From: an uncultured Draconibacterium sp.
Lineage (GTDB): Bacteria > Bacteroidota > Bacteroidia > Bacteroidales > Prolixibacteraceae
Direction of reading: 5' to 3'
Length of the DNA: 64,000 nucleotides
Assembly: GCF_963677565.1 (NCBI RefSeq)
Contig: NZ_OY781981.1
Coordinates: forward strand, 124,001-188,000
The notes beneath the pieces were generated by a model that saw only the letters and a program-made list of their open reading frames with translations, had not been told where the DNA came from and ran no database searches. The position numbers and the translations under genes were made by a program. Shown one piece after another: positions 1-8,986 of this stretch (positions are counted from its first letter, which is position 1; each line of letters begins with the position of its first letter).

Positions 1-1
1 G

Positions 2-484
2 GGCGAATTAAACCTTACCTGGACACTGGGCAGTTCAACAAAAACCGTCCCTATTGGTGATCCCGACAATGGGGTATATAACTCAGTGGTTATACAACTC
101 GATGAGGCTTCTTTAAATGGACAATCAGCAACTAATAATGCATTAAATATGTTGCACGAAGCATTGCATGCAAAGTTAATTGCCGAAATGTATGACGAGG
201 TTGGTTCAACCGATTTTAAAATCCTATATGCCCAATACAAAGGTTGGGGCCAGGGAGACTTAGATGCACAACAAGAATTGGAAATGTATAACTTTTACAT
301 TACTGATATAGCAAGTGCATTAAAAAGCTATGACGAAAGCCAGGGGATAAACAACAACCTCGATGAATACAAAGCTGCTGTGCGGTACGATCTGGCTGAT
401 GAAATTTTTGATGTAAATCATTCGGAGGATGATTATAATTCCTATCTAAAGATCTTAATAAAATCATCAAAAACTTGCAATTAA
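2..484 (+). CDS. C-terminal part of a protein with a HEALH zincin-like motif (5' truncated by window)
   Basis: The frame is open from the first complete codon of the window, so the true start lies outside; an internal ATG at 86 exists but nothing marks it as a start. The visible 160 residues contain L-H-E-A-L-H-A (about residues 60-66 of the visible part), the HExxH form used by zinc metallopeptidases, followed by an acidic, helix-rich tail with many Tyr and Asp residues. I do not recognise the family. HEALH may be a true zinc site, but the third ligand cannot be assigned. The stop codon abuts the ATG of the next gene, so the two are probably co-transcribed and translationally coupled. Confidence 0.6.
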   Translation, partial: GELNLTWTLGSSTKTVPIGDPDNGVYNSVVIQLDEASLNGQSATNNALNMLHEALHAKLIAEMYDEVGSTDFKILYAQYKGWGQGDLDAQQELEMYNFYITDIASALKSYDESQGINNNLDEYKAAVRYDLADEIFDVNHSEDDYNSYLKILIKSSKTCN

Positions 485-958
485 ATGAAACGATTAGGCC
501 TTTTATTCATACTAATAAGCATGATAGCATGCAATAATAATGTAGGTAATACTGCTTACTATGTTTATGATCCGGAATATGAATTAAAAAAGAGCGAGGG
601 AAGTACAATGATTTTTTATAAAAAAAGTATTCCGGTATATACTTCCAGAGGAGATTCCATGACCTTTCAAATCAGCAATATAGGTTATTTTTTATTGCAC
701 TTTAAAGAAGATTCTTCAGGGAATCAAAGAGATACCTCATTTCTAAAACCCATCACGTTCCTGAGTTCAATCAATTACTACAATTCAGAATGGTTAAAAA
801 ATGAAGAAAACCTAAAAGAATTTTGGCCCGAATATTTATACGAATCTGGAGGAATGGAAGATACACTCGAAATTTATTTAATACACCCTATACCTGGAAC
901 CGATTCAATAAAACTGGAACAGGTACACCGGTGGTATAAACCAAACAGGGAAGGATAA
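485..958 (+). CDS. Small hypothetical lipoprotein
   Basis: The 157-residue product starts MKRLGLLFILISMIAC, a classical lipoprotein signal with the lipidated Cys at residue 16, so it should be exported and anchored in a membrane. The mature part is rich in Tyr, Ser and charged residues and has no motif I recognise. Its ATG directly follows the stop of the upstream HEALH-motif gene, suggesting a two-gene unit such as a secreted enzyme with an accessory or protective lipoprotein; that functional link is inference only. About 130 non-coding bases separate it from the next gene. Confidence 0.65.
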   Translation: MKRLGLLFILISMIACNNNVGNTAYYVYDPEYELKKSEGSTMIFYKKSIPVYTSRGDSMTFQISNIGYFLLHFKEDSSGNQRDTSFLKPITFLSSINYYNSEWLKNEENLKEFWPEYLYESGGMEDTLEIYLIHPIPGTDSIKLEQVHRWYKPNREG

Positions 959-1089
959 TTACCATGTCTACTCTGTAATAAATTACGCTACAAGATCAGA
1001 TATATTAAAATAAAAAGTATCTCGCTCTGCAACCAACTCCTGTTTAACAATTATAATTTGACAATTTCACGCTTAGGGCACAATTTTTG

Positions 1090-3525
1090 ATGTATAGCGG
1101 CCGATTTATAAAATTATTTTCGGTGAAGAAATTCAAGCTAACTTTTTTTATACTTCTGCTTTCTGTTTTTGCGGCTTTCAGCCAGTCGTATGTACGGGTA
1201 ATAAATGCAAAAACCGGCACGCCTATCGAGCATGCCATTCTGATTTCTGAAAGCTTTTTTACACAAACAGATGAAAGTGGTCGCGCGAAACTGGACGAAT
1301 TCAAATTGGATGAGAAAATTCAGTTCAAACATTCTTCCTTTTTATCGTATGTAAGTACCCGCCGAAAAATTGAAAGTCAGAGCAGAACAGTGTTGTTGAT
1401 GGAAAGTCCGGTGCGTCTTGACGAAGTAGTTGTTTCGGTGAACCGCTGGAAACAATCGAAAACAGAAATTCCGCATACCATAAAATCAATACAACCCGAC
1501 GCCGTTTTGCAATACAATCCACAAACAACTGCCGATTTACTTGGAACGGCTAGTGGTGTATTTATCCAAAAAAGTCAGATGGGTGGAGGCAGCCCGATGA
1601 TTCGTGGTTTTGCTGCCAACCGGGTGCTGATTATGGTTGATGGCATACGCATGAACAACGCAATTTACCGCAGCGGCAACCTGCAAAACGTAATTTCAAT
1701 TGATGGTCAGAGCCTGCAAAATACCGAGGTTATTTTTGGCCCGGGTTCGGTAATTTACGGCAGCGATGCGCTTGGTGGAGTAATGAGCTTTAATACCCTG
1801 TCGCCCAAACTTTCAACAAACGAAAATTTCGAGGCTTTCGGGAAAGTTTATTCGCGCTATTCGAGTGCCAATTTTGAAAAAACGGGGCATTTCTCATACA
1901 ATTTTGGAGGTAAAAAATGGGCATCGGTAATTAGCGCCACTTATACCGATTTTTATGACCTGAAAATGGGAACTAACGGCAGCGATAACTATTTACGCCC
2001 GCAATATGTTTTGGATTCGCCATATTCCGGAACCGATCAGATTATGGAGAACAACAACAAACGGGAACAAAAATATACGGGCTATCATCAGTTTAACCTG
2101 ATGGGAAAACTGCGCTATCGGCCAAATGAAACTATTGATATTGAACTGGGTGCGCACCACTCGCAAACCGGTGACATTCCGCGTTACGACCGCCTTATTC
2201 AATACAGTGGCGATGAATTGAAATACGCTGAATGGTATTATGGCCCACAGGAATGGACACTTTTATCGGGACGCCTGCAATTTAAGAAAGACATGTTACT
2301 GTTTGACAAAGCAAATTTATTGCTGGGTTACCAGGATTACACCGAAAGCCGCCACGACCGAAAACTTAATAACGATGCTTTGCGTAGCCGCACCGAGAAT
2401 GTAAATATCTACTCCCTGAACCTCGATTTTGGAAAAAATCTGGATAACAAAAGTGAGCTTTTTTATGGTTTAGAAAGCTACTTTAATAAAGTTGGATCAA
2501 CCGGATTTTCAGAAGATTTGATATCGGGCGAGCAGGAAAATATAGCACCGCGTTACCCAAATGATTCAAAGTATTCAAGTTTGGCAGCTTATTATTCGTT
2601 CAAATATTCCATCAGTCCGAAAATTATTTTCCAAATGGGTTCGCGGTTTACATTCACTCATTTGGAAGGTAAATTCGATACCGATTATTACCAGTTTCCT
2701 TTCGACGGATTCGATATGAACAACTCCGCATTTAATGGTAATCTGGGACTTGTTTGGCACCCTACTACCGACTGGCAAATTAATATTCACGGATCAACCG
2801 GATTTCGCTCGCCCAACATCGATGATGTTGCCAAAGTTTTCGACTCGGAGCCCGGAACAGTTGTGGTTCCCAATCCCGATTTGAAACCGGAATATGCGCG
2901 CAATCTCGAGTTGAGTATTATTCGTTCGTACGAAAACAAATTAAAAGTTGAGCTAACCGGTTTTTACACCTGGCTGAAAGATGCCATGGTTAGACGAGCT
3001 TTCGACGGATTGGGACAGGATTCGATTTTATACGATGGAGAAATGAGCCGTGTAGAAGCATTGGTAAATGCCGAGTCGGCAACGATATACGGATCAACAG
3101 TAAATATTGAATACCTGTTTAACAACCAGTGGCGCACCCGCCACGATATTACCATAACAAAAGGAGAAGACTCTGAGGGGTTTCCCATTCGTCATGTGCC
3201 GCCAACATTTGGTTCGTCGCATATTATCTTCGAAGGACCAAAATTGTATCTCGATTTTTATGTGAGTTACAGTGGCCAACTTGATTTTGACGAGCTGGCA
3301 CCCGACGAACAGGACAAACCACATTTATATCTGACGGATAAAAATGGAAATCCGTATTCGCCATCGTGGTGGACAGGGAATATAAAATCAAATTATCACC
3401 TCAATTCCAAACTCACACTCAGCGGTGGAATAGAAAATATTTTTAATAAACGCTATCGTCCTTATTCTTCAGGTGTTGTATCGCCCGGAAGAAACTTTGT
3501 TATTTCAGCGTTATTTAAAATTTAA
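1090..3525 (+). CDS. TonB-dependent outer membrane receptor, heme/hemoglobin-receptor-like
   Basis: About 811 residues. An ATG at 1090 gives a signal peptide ending near FAAFSQ; a TTG one codon upstream is less likely. A CarboxypepD_reg-like domain (about residues 30-95) precedes the plug, whose GGGSPMIRGFAANRVLIMVD and following NNAIYRSGN and GPGSVIYGSDALGG segments are typical of the hemoglobin/heme/catecholate receptor class. The rest is a 22-strand-type barrel with many aromatic strands, ending FVISALFKI. It should import a metal complex or other ligand using TonB energy. No SusD, ABC importer or heme enzyme lies beside it, so the substrate cannot be read from context. Confidence 0.85.
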   Translation: MYSGRFIKLFSVKKFKLTFFILLLSVFAAFSQSYVRVINAKTGTPIEHAILISESFFTQTDESGRAKLDEFKLDEKIQFKHSSFLSYVSTRRKIESQSRTVLLMESPVRLDEVVVSVNRWKQSKTEIPHTIKSIQPDAVLQYNPQTTADLLGTASGVFIQKSQMGGGSPMIRGFAANRVLIMVDGIRMNNAIYRSGNLQNVISIDGQSLQNTEVIFGPGSVIYGSDALGGVMSFNTLSPKLSTNENFEAFGKVYSRYSSANFEKTGHFSYNFGGKKWASVISATYTDFYDLKMGTNGSDNYLRPQYVLDSPYSGTDQIMENNNKREQKYTGYHQFNLMGKLRYRPNETIDIELGAHHSQTGDIPRYDRLIQYSGDELKYAEWYYGPQEWTLLSGRLQFKKDMLLFDKANLLLGYQDYTESRHDRKLNNDALRSRTENVNIYSLNLDFGKNLDNKSELFYGLESYFNKVGSTGFSEDLISGEQENIAPRYPNDSKYSSLAAYYSFKYSISPKIIFQMGSRFTFTHLEGKFDTDYYQFPFDGFDMNNSAFNGNLGLVWHPTTDWQINIHGSTGFRSPNIDDVAKVFDSEPGTVVVPNPDLKPEYARNLELSIIRSYENKLKVELTGFYTWLKDAMVRRAFDGLGQDSILYDGEMSRVEALVNAESATIYGSTVNIEYLFNNQWRTRHDITITKGEDSEGFPIRHVPPTFGSSHIIFEGPKLYLDFYVSYSGQLDFDELAPDEQDKPHLYLTDKNGNPYSPSWWTGNIKSNYHLNSKLTLSGGIENIFNKRYRPYSSGVVSPGRNFVISALFKI

Positions 3526-3722
3526 TCTTGTTCAGTTTACTTTTAATCGGTTAAATTTTAACATTCGCAGAACTTACTGAGAGCCTGTAACTTTCAAAAT
3601 CTTTTTATTACAAAAGAAAATTCATCATACTAAAAACAAGTAGGCGCCGTTTTTTTACACAGAAGGCAGAAAACAATCTTACGAGAGAAGATTTTCATTT
3701 ATTTAATTCGGTATTGCCTTCG

Positions 3723-3752
3723 AAGAGGGACGCCAGGCGTCCCTCTTTTTTG
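3723..3752 (+). terminator. Rho-independent terminator
   Basis: A near-perfect hairpin (AAGAGGGACGCC paired with GGCGTCCCTCTT, tiny loop) runs straight into a T tract. It lies about 200 bases after the first TonB receptor and before the glycosylase gene, so it closes the receptor transcript. The 200 bases between are AT-rich and show no gene. Confidence 0.85.
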
Positions 3753-3804
3753 TTGAACATATCCTCTAAAAATCAGTTATTCGATATATTATGGATTCTG
3801 AAAT

Positions 3805-4440
3805 ATGGACAAAATAAAAAACGAAGACCATTTTAAAGCGCTTTGCGACTGGTGTACCCACATCGAACCAAAATTGGAACAAGTAATCAGGGAATACGAT
3901 TACCCGCCACTTTGGTACCGAAAACCGGATTTCCCGACGCTCATTTTAACCATTTTAGAACAGCAGGTTTCACTGGCATCGGCAAAAGCGGCCTACAACA
4001 AACTGGTTGAAAAGATTAAAAATATCACTCCTGAAAACGTATTAAATCTATCGGACGAAGAATTACGCTCCTGTTATTTTAGCCGTCAGAAAATACAATA
4101 CAGCCGGATTTTGGCCAATGAAATCGTCACCGGCTCACTCAATCTCACCGAATTGAATGAAATGGATGAAGCAGCCATTCGTAAAATACTGATCAAACTA
4201 AAAGGCATTGGTAACTGGACCATTGACATGTATGTTTTAATGAGTCTTCATTTTTCGGATATTTTTCCTCCCGGAGACCTTGCAACCATAAAAGCCGTTT
4301 ACGAATTAGAGCTTGTCGCCGCCGAAGCAACAAAAGACGAGATCATTGAGTACATGAAACGTTTCTCACCAAATCGTTCGGTGGCAACCTATATTTTGTG
4401 GCATTTCTACATTCAAAAACGTAAACTTGTACTTGAGTAG
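3805..4440 (+). CDS. AlkA-type DNA-3-methyladenine glycosylase (HhH-GPD family)
   Basis: The 211-residue protein carries the helix-hairpin-helix-GPD signature: LKGIGNWTIDMYVL (about residues 132-145) followed by FPPGDLAT, in which the Asp is the expected catalytic residue. It matches the C-terminal catalytic half of AlkA; the N-terminal beta domain of E. coli AlkA is missing, as in many short bacterial homologues. Its role is to excise alkylated purines from DNA in base excision repair. No ada-like regulator is nearby; a second alkylation repair gene of the AlkC type lies far downstream at 53480. Confidence 0.85.
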   Translation: MDKIKNEDHFKALCDWCTHIEPKLEQVIREYDYPPLWYRKPDFPTLILTILEQQVSLASAKAAYNKLVEKIKNITPENVLNLSDEELRSCYFSRQKIQYSRILANEIVTGSLNLTELNEMDEAAIRKILIKLKGIGNWTIDMYVLMSLHFSDIFPPGDLATIKAVYELELVAAEATKDEIIEYMKRFSPNRSVATYILWHFYIQKRKLVLE

Positions 4441-4475
4441 ATAATGGAAACGACATTACTTTTCATACATTTTAC

Positions 4476-4483
4476 TACCTTTA
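4476..4483 (+). promoter_or_regulatory. Candidate -7 box (TACCTTTA) with leaderless spacing
   Basis: TACCTTTA differs from the Bacteroidota -7 consensus TANNTTTG at one base and ends four bases before the ATG at 4488. If used, transcription would start at or next to the start codon. No clear -33 TTTG is visible. Confidence 0.3.
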
Positions 4484-4487
4484 AACC

Positions 4488-4964
4488 ATGCTTGTTACCA
4501 ACAAAATCTCAAGAACACTTGAAGGCCCGTATCGTTTTATTGGCTTTTATTTTGTAGTTGTAAGTGCAATGTCGTTTTACGAGCAAGCCTGGATCATTTT
4601 TAGTATTCATGCCATTTTGGGGTGGTTTCTTTTGGGTTCGTATTCCGGAGTTGATATTGATACGGATAAACAGCAATTCCGAAGTTTTAATATGTGGTTT
4701 GGAGTATTGAAAACAGGCCAATGGAAGAGTGTTCACAATTTCGTCGGACTAACTTTGGTCTCGATGAACAAAGTTTATAGCTTATACAGCCGTTCGAACC
4801 GCAGCACGACTTCCCGAAAAAAGGAGTTCTGTGTTTATTTTGTGAATCAGAAAAAACGCCCTGCTATCGCTGTAAAGAAATGTAAAACAAACGACGAAGG
4901 ACAAAAATGTATGGACGAGCTGGCCATTTGGCTGCACCTGCCGGTATACAGTGCAACGCACTAA
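4488..4964 (+). CDS. Hypothetical protein with two membrane segments
   Basis: The 158-residue product has two hydrophobic helices near the N-terminus (about residues 17-33 and 34-50), then a basic, soluble C-terminal half that includes several Lys and Cys residues (KKCKTNDEGQKCMDELAIW). I do not recognise the family. It may be a small inner-membrane protein with a cytoplasmic PH-like or beta-rich tail, but this is only an impression from the alternating pattern. It stands alone between the glycosylase and the second TonB receptor. Confidence 0.6.
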   Translation: MLVTNKISRTLEGPYRFIGFYFVVVSAMSFYEQAWIIFSIHAILGWFLLGSYSGVDIDTDKQQFRSFNMWFGVLKTGQWKSVHNFVGLTLVSMNKVYSLYSRSNRSTTSRKKEFCVYFVNQKKRPAIAVKKCKTNDEGQKCMDELAIWLHLPVYSATH

Positions 4965-5078
4965 TTCATCAAGATTAAACCTTTATTTACCGTGCGATGT
5001 TATTTCTCGATAACAGCGATATATTATTTTCTCCAAATTTCCGTTATTTAATCTAGCGAACTCAGAAAATAAAGAAAC

Positions 5079-7688
5079 ATGAAGACTTTCCTAAGTATAT
5101 TTCTCCTTGTAATCATCGTTTCAACCTCGTTTGGACAAAGCAAACGGCGCGATAAAGTAAAACGCAAATACCGCAGTGCAGAGGCTGTTTCGCGCGAATT
5201 GCCAACCGTTTATGTACGCGGTTCAGTTTACGACAGCGAATACAACCTGTTGCCCGGAGCTACAGTTACCGTTGACGGAACTTACAAAGGAGTGAACACC
5301 AACGAAGACGGGGAGTATTTTATCACCAACCTTGTTCCCGGGAGAGCAAGAATTCGTGTTTCGTTTGTTGGATATGAAACCAGAACAGTAGATATTATTC
5401 TGCAGGAAGGGCGCAATGAAAAAAATGTAATGATGCCTACAGCCGACATCCACCTGGAACCCATATTGGTGAGTGCACAAAAACGCGAACAACAATTGCT
5501 TGATGTTCCAACGGCCATCTCTTCAGTAAGCGACCAGTTGATTGACAATGCCAATATTACTGACCTCAGTACATTGGGTGAATTTGTTCCCGGAATGTAT
5601 GTACGCGAGCAGGGCGCCAACCGACCAACTTTTTCCATTCGTGGATTAAGTAGCGACGAAGTGAGTCCAAGTGCCCAACCGCGTGTTTCGGTATTTTTTA
5701 ATAATGTTCCGATAAACCGTGCCAATTCTGCGTCACTCGAGTTGTATGATATGGCCCGTGTGGAAGTGCTGAAAGGACCGCAAAACACACTTTTCGGACG
5801 GGGAGCACAAGCCGGTGCCGTTCATTACGTTAGCAAAATGCCGGAGAACGAATTTTATGGCAGCGTAACAGCTGGATTAGGCGATTATGGCGAACAGGAA
5901 TACCGCGGAATGATAAATGTTCCGATTATCGACAATAAATTGATGATGCGGGCTGCAGGAACTTACAATTCTCGCGATGGATACATTGAAAATACTTTTG
6001 GCGGCGACCTCATGGGAAAAGAAACACTTGCCGGACGTTTTTCATTGCGTTTCAGGCCGCAGTGGAACCATCGTTTTGATGCGGTGATTAACTACCAGAA
6101 AGATGACACTCCGGGGATTGCGTTTATGCCCGCCAGTCTGCCAAATACCAACGGTGACATTGGTATTTTTAGTGGTATAGCATCGCACGAGCAAGGGAAA
6201 AACCTGGGAACCGGAAAAGAACTATTTGATGCCACACTGAATTATCGTTTTTACATGACCGAACATACTTACTGGACAAGTATCACTTCGTACCGCAAAA
6301 CAGATGCCTCATCGCGGTGGGATGGCGATGGTACGGCATCGGCGGCTATTGATATGGCTGAGTATGCAGGGTCATCGCAGTTTTACCAGGAAATACGTGG
6401 TAACTTCTCGCAAAACAGCCGCTTGAATGGTTCGCTGGGTGGCAGTTTTTGGCGCGAAAAAGCTGACCAGACTTACTGGTTCTCGCCCAACGAGGAGCAT
6501 TTGGCAAGTTTGATGTTACTGCCCGAACCAACTCCTGTAATGCCCGACGGTCAACCAATGGCAATTCCTGCTATTCCGAATTACGACCCGGAACTGGATA
6601 CTACGATTTATGTTTCTCTACCGACCGATCACCAAGAAGAAATGTACAGCAAAGCAACGAACATGGCAGTGGAAGGTTTTATGGATTTAAACTACCAGCT
6701 TTCGCGCAAATTTTTTGTTTCGGCTGGAGTTCGTGCAGTATATGACCGCTACAAACTGAGTAGCTCGTCTTCTTTTACAAGTGGCTCGCCTTCAGTACTG
6801 GGTACATTTACCGGAAACTATCCCAACGTTTTCTTTTTACCATACGACTCAAAAGAGATCAAAAAAAATACGCTTTCGTTTACCTGGCACGGTGGTTTAA
6901 AATACCGCTTTAACGAATATGGAAATATTTATGCCAACTATTCGCGCGGACGTCGCCCTTCCGTATTACAGTTTACTTCAACAGGCGAAGAGGAAGTACT
7001 TGAACCGGAAATTCTCGATAATTTTGAGCTGGGTTTTAAAGGTTCGTTTTATGATCGTGTGTTTGTGGATATAACAGGTTTCTACTCGCTTTACAAAGAT
7101 TTTCAAACGCGTGCATGGGTGGCCGACAGTGAAACGGGCGAATACAACCTGCTGTTTAAAGACGGCGGTCAGGCGACATCATACGGTGCCGAAGCCAATG
7201 TACGCGTAGCCATTATTGAACAACTGGATATGTTTGCCAATTATGCCTGGTTGAAAACTGAATTCGACTCTACCGATGTGGATGGCTCGGAACAGTTGTA
7301 TGCCGGCAATGTTTTTAGTCTGGCACCAGAACATAGTTTTGCTGTTGGACTGAATGCACGCGTGAACATTACGCCCAATATTAAGCTTTTTGTAACACCA
7401 TCATATTCGTATAAATCGCATATGTATTTCGAGGATGCCAACACACTTGGTCTGGAGCAGGACGGTTATGGTTTGCTGAACATTAACGGCGGACTGGAAC
7501 TGGCTGATCCGAATATTCGCCTAACCATTTGGGCCAACAACGTGCTCGACGAACAATACATTACCAGCGCCGGTAATACAGGAAGCCTGTTTGGCGTGCC
7601 AACTTTTGTGCCGGGCTCTCCACGCATGGTCGGGACTAAATTGACCTGGAACTTTACGAAGGAAGAACGGCGGAGAAGGAGACGATAG
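5079..7688 (+). CDS. TonB-dependent siderophore-type outer membrane receptor
   Basis: The 869-residue protein has a signal peptide (MKTFLSIFLLVIIVSTSFGQ), a CarboxypepD_reg-like beta-sandwich (about residues 42-120; GATVTVDGTYKGVNTNEDGE), a plug with VPTAISSVSDQLIDNA and GPQNTLFGRGAQAGAVHYVS, and a long barrel. The plug resembles FecA/pesticin-type receptors. The barrel's expected final strand (MVGTKLTWNF) is followed by a short tail TKEERRRRRR, so the usual aromatic C-terminus is displaced inward by ten residues. The substrate is not evident. No terminator hairpin is obvious right after the stop; the downstream region is a tandem repeat array. Confidence 0.85.
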   Translation: MKTFLSIFLLVIIVSTSFGQSKRRDKVKRKYRSAEAVSRELPTVYVRGSVYDSEYNLLPGATVTVDGTYKGVNTNEDGEYFITNLVPGRARIRVSFVGYETRTVDIILQEGRNEKNVMMPTADIHLEPILVSAQKREQQLLDVPTAISSVSDQLIDNANITDLSTLGEFVPGMYVREQGANRPTFSIRGLSSDEVSPSAQPRVSVFFNNVPINRANSASLELYDMARVEVLKGPQNTLFGRGAQAGAVHYVSKMPENEFYGSVTAGLGDYGEQEYRGMINVPIIDNKLMMRAAGTYNSRDGYIENTFGGDLMGKETLAGRFSLRFRPQWNHRFDAVINYQKDDTPGIAFMPASLPNTNGDIGIFSGIASHEQGKNLGTGKELFDATLNYRFYMTEHTYWTSITSYRKTDASSRWDGDGTASAAIDMAEYAGSSQFYQEIRGNFSQNSRLNGSLGGSFWREKADQTYWFSPNEEHLASLMLLPEPTPVMPDGQPMAIPAIPNYDPELDTTIYVSLPTDHQEEMYSKATNMAVEGFMDLNYQLSRKFFVSAGVRAVYDRYKLSSSSSFTSGSPSVLGTFTGNYPNVFFLPYDSKEIKKNTLSFTWHGGLKYRFNEYGNIYANYSRGRRPSVLQFTSTGEEEVLEPEILDNFELGFKGSFYDRVFVDITGFYSLYKDFQTRAWVADSETGEYNLLFKDGGQATSYGAEANVRVAIIEQLDMFANYAWLKTEFDSTDVDGSEQLYAGNVFSLAPEHSFAVGLNARVNITPNIKLFVTPSYSYKSHMYFEDANTLGLEQDGYGLLNINGGLELADPNIRLTIWANNVLDEQYITSAGNTGSLFGVPTFVPGSPRMVGTKLTWNFTKEERRRRRR

Positions 7689-7752
7689 ATTGATGAATTT
7701 CGAATGATGATTAACGATTACTGATGGAAGCTCCATCAATGAACTGAAAACG

Positions 7753-8080
7753 TCTCGTTTCAACGCAAGTGAGAAAATAATCAATGTGGTACTCGACAGC
7801 TGTCGACAACAAAATGAGCTGTCAGTTTTTAACTCGACAGCCGTCGGCAAGCAAATAAATTTTCAAAATCGATGATTTCAACTTTCGACAAGCAAAAAAA
7901 CTTTTGATTTTCATCTCGACAATTGTCGGGAACAAAATAGATTTTCAAGTTTGATTTCAACACGCATCGAGATAAAAATAAACTTTCAAAATGGAGCCCG
8001 ACAGCCGTCGAAGAGAAAATCAGCTATCAAATTCCTTGTCGACAGCTGTCGGAATCGAATTTAAACTGCAACATTGCTAT
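7753..8080. repeat. 41-bp tandem repeat array with a 12-bp palindromic core
   Basis: Core palindromes of the form CGACAGCNGTCG occur at 7794, 7835, 7917, 7999 and 8040. These positions fall exactly on a 41-bp lattice, and the two missing lattice points (7876, 7958) hold degenerate units that still align over their full length. Each unit continues with an A-rich stretch and a TTTTCAAAA-like segment. A weaker unit precedes the array from 7753. The period is not a multiple of three, so it is not a protein repeat. It fills the space between a plus-strand and a minus-strand gene that converge, and the last copy overlaps the 3' end of the LytTR gene. Confidence 0.85.
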
Positions 8081-8837
8081 TCAACAATTCTTTTACCTCT
8101 TTCCGATAACTTTTACCAATATTCAGCCTAACATCATCAACCTGAACCTCATTTAACGATCGCTCTTTAATTCGTTCGGTATTGATTATAAACGAGCGGT
8201 GAATTCTTAAAAAGGTTTCGGGTAAGCGGGTGTCCAAGTGGCTGATTTTCTCCTTACTTACGATTTTTTCGCGTACGGTGATAATTCGGATATAATCGGC
8301 CATACTTTCAACATAAACAATATCATCGTAAGGTATTTTTCTAATCTTCCGATTCGACATAACTTCAAGAAACGATTTTTTCATTTTCTCTTTTTCTGCT
8401 TCAAGCTGTTCAATTATCCGGCGGTTTTCTATTACTTGATTCATCATTAAAAATAACGACCAGATAAATACCAATAAATACAAAACTGCTGCTAATAACC
8501 TGATTCGCGAAGCATCGGGGCTCAGGTTCTGATAATTAAAATTTACAAGGAAAACAAAGGCAAAAAGCAAAACCAGCATTTCGAGGTATACCGAAACAAC
8601 CGCCGTACAAAAGGTGTAAAATGCAAACCATTTATACCGTTTTGTTAAGAAGAATTTAGGTACAAGTACGTAGTTGAAAAAATAAGAGGTTCCTATAACA
8701 ATGGGAAGTAGCATACAAACAAAATAAAATGCGGCAGAACTATCGCCCCATGAAAATCCGAAAGCTACGGTTAAAACGACTATTACAAAAATCCAGTAGC
8801 CGATGTGATAATAATTGTTTTCCGACCTCTCATTCAT
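8061..8837 (-). CDS. Membrane-bound LytTR-family transcription regulator
   Basis: The 258-residue protein has four hydrophobic segments in its first 125 residues, a short coiled-coil linker (EQLEAEKEKMKKSFLEVM), and a C-terminal LytTR DNA-binding domain (about residues 160-250: KIRKIPYDDIVYVESMADY ... ETFLRIHRSFIIN). There is no receiver domain, so it is not a response regulator; the membrane domain itself probably senses a signal. It is divergent from the mini ExbB/TolQ-like gene at 8987, and a perfect 14-bp palindrome lies 17 bases upstream of its ATG, a natural place for autoregulation. Its 3' end runs into the 41-bp repeat array. Confidence 0.85.
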   Translation of the reverse strand: MNERSENNYYHIGYWIFVIVVLTVAFGFSWGDSSAAFYFVCMLLPIVIGTSYFFNYVLVPKFFLTKRYKWFAFYTFCTAVVSVYLEMLVLLFAFVFLVNFNYQNLSPDASRIRLLAAVLYLLVFIWSLFLMMNQVIENRRIIEQLEAEKEKMKKSFLEVMSNRKIRKIPYDDIVYVESMADYIRIITVREKIVSKEKISHLDTRLPETFLRIHRSFIINTERIKERSLNEVQVDDVRLNIGKSYRKEVKELLNSNVAV

Positions 8838-8853
8838 TTTTCCTTCAATTTTA

Positions 8854-8867
8854 TGCTAAATTTAGCA
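8854..8867. promoter_or_regulatory. Palindromic operator candidate
   Basis: TGCTAAATTTAGCA is a perfect 14-bp palindrome between the divergent LytTR and ExbB-like genes. A related half copy, CTAATTTAGCAGAAG, starts at 8950, just before the ExbB-like start, and parallels CTAAATTTAGCAAAG at 8856. The centre TAAATTTA also resembles a -7 box on both strands, so a bound regulator could block both promoters. Confidence 0.4.
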
Positions 8868-8878
8868 AAGAAATAAAA

Positions 8879-8953
8879 ATGACAAACTTAGCGTCGATAT
8901 ACACCCCTTTAAGAACCGTTTTCGGACTTGATGATTTTAGGCTTCGCACCTAA
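8879..8953 (+). CDS. Possible 24-residue leader or small ORF
   Basis: An ATG with an A-rich upstream stretch opens a 24-codon frame (MTNLASIYTPLRTVFGLDDF then RLRT) ending just before the ExbB-like gene. It lies immediately after the palindrome. Short frames of this size occur by chance, so it is recorded only as a possible leader peptide. Confidence 0.2.
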   Translation: MTNLASIYTPLRTVFGLDDFRLRT

Positions 8954-8986
8954 TTTAGCAGAAGAATTAATCACAAAATTTCTATT

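Noticed and set aside
1090..7688. The two TonB receptors as part of a polysaccharide utilisation locus
   Set aside because: No SusD-like gene, no adjacent CAZyme, and the plug sequences are of the heme/siderophore receptor classes. The GH3 gene is more than 50 kb away.
7753..8080. The regularly spaced repeats as a CRISPR array
   Set aside because: Units are contiguous 41-bp tandem copies that are degenerate over their whole length. There are no unique spacers between identical repeats and no cas genes nearby.
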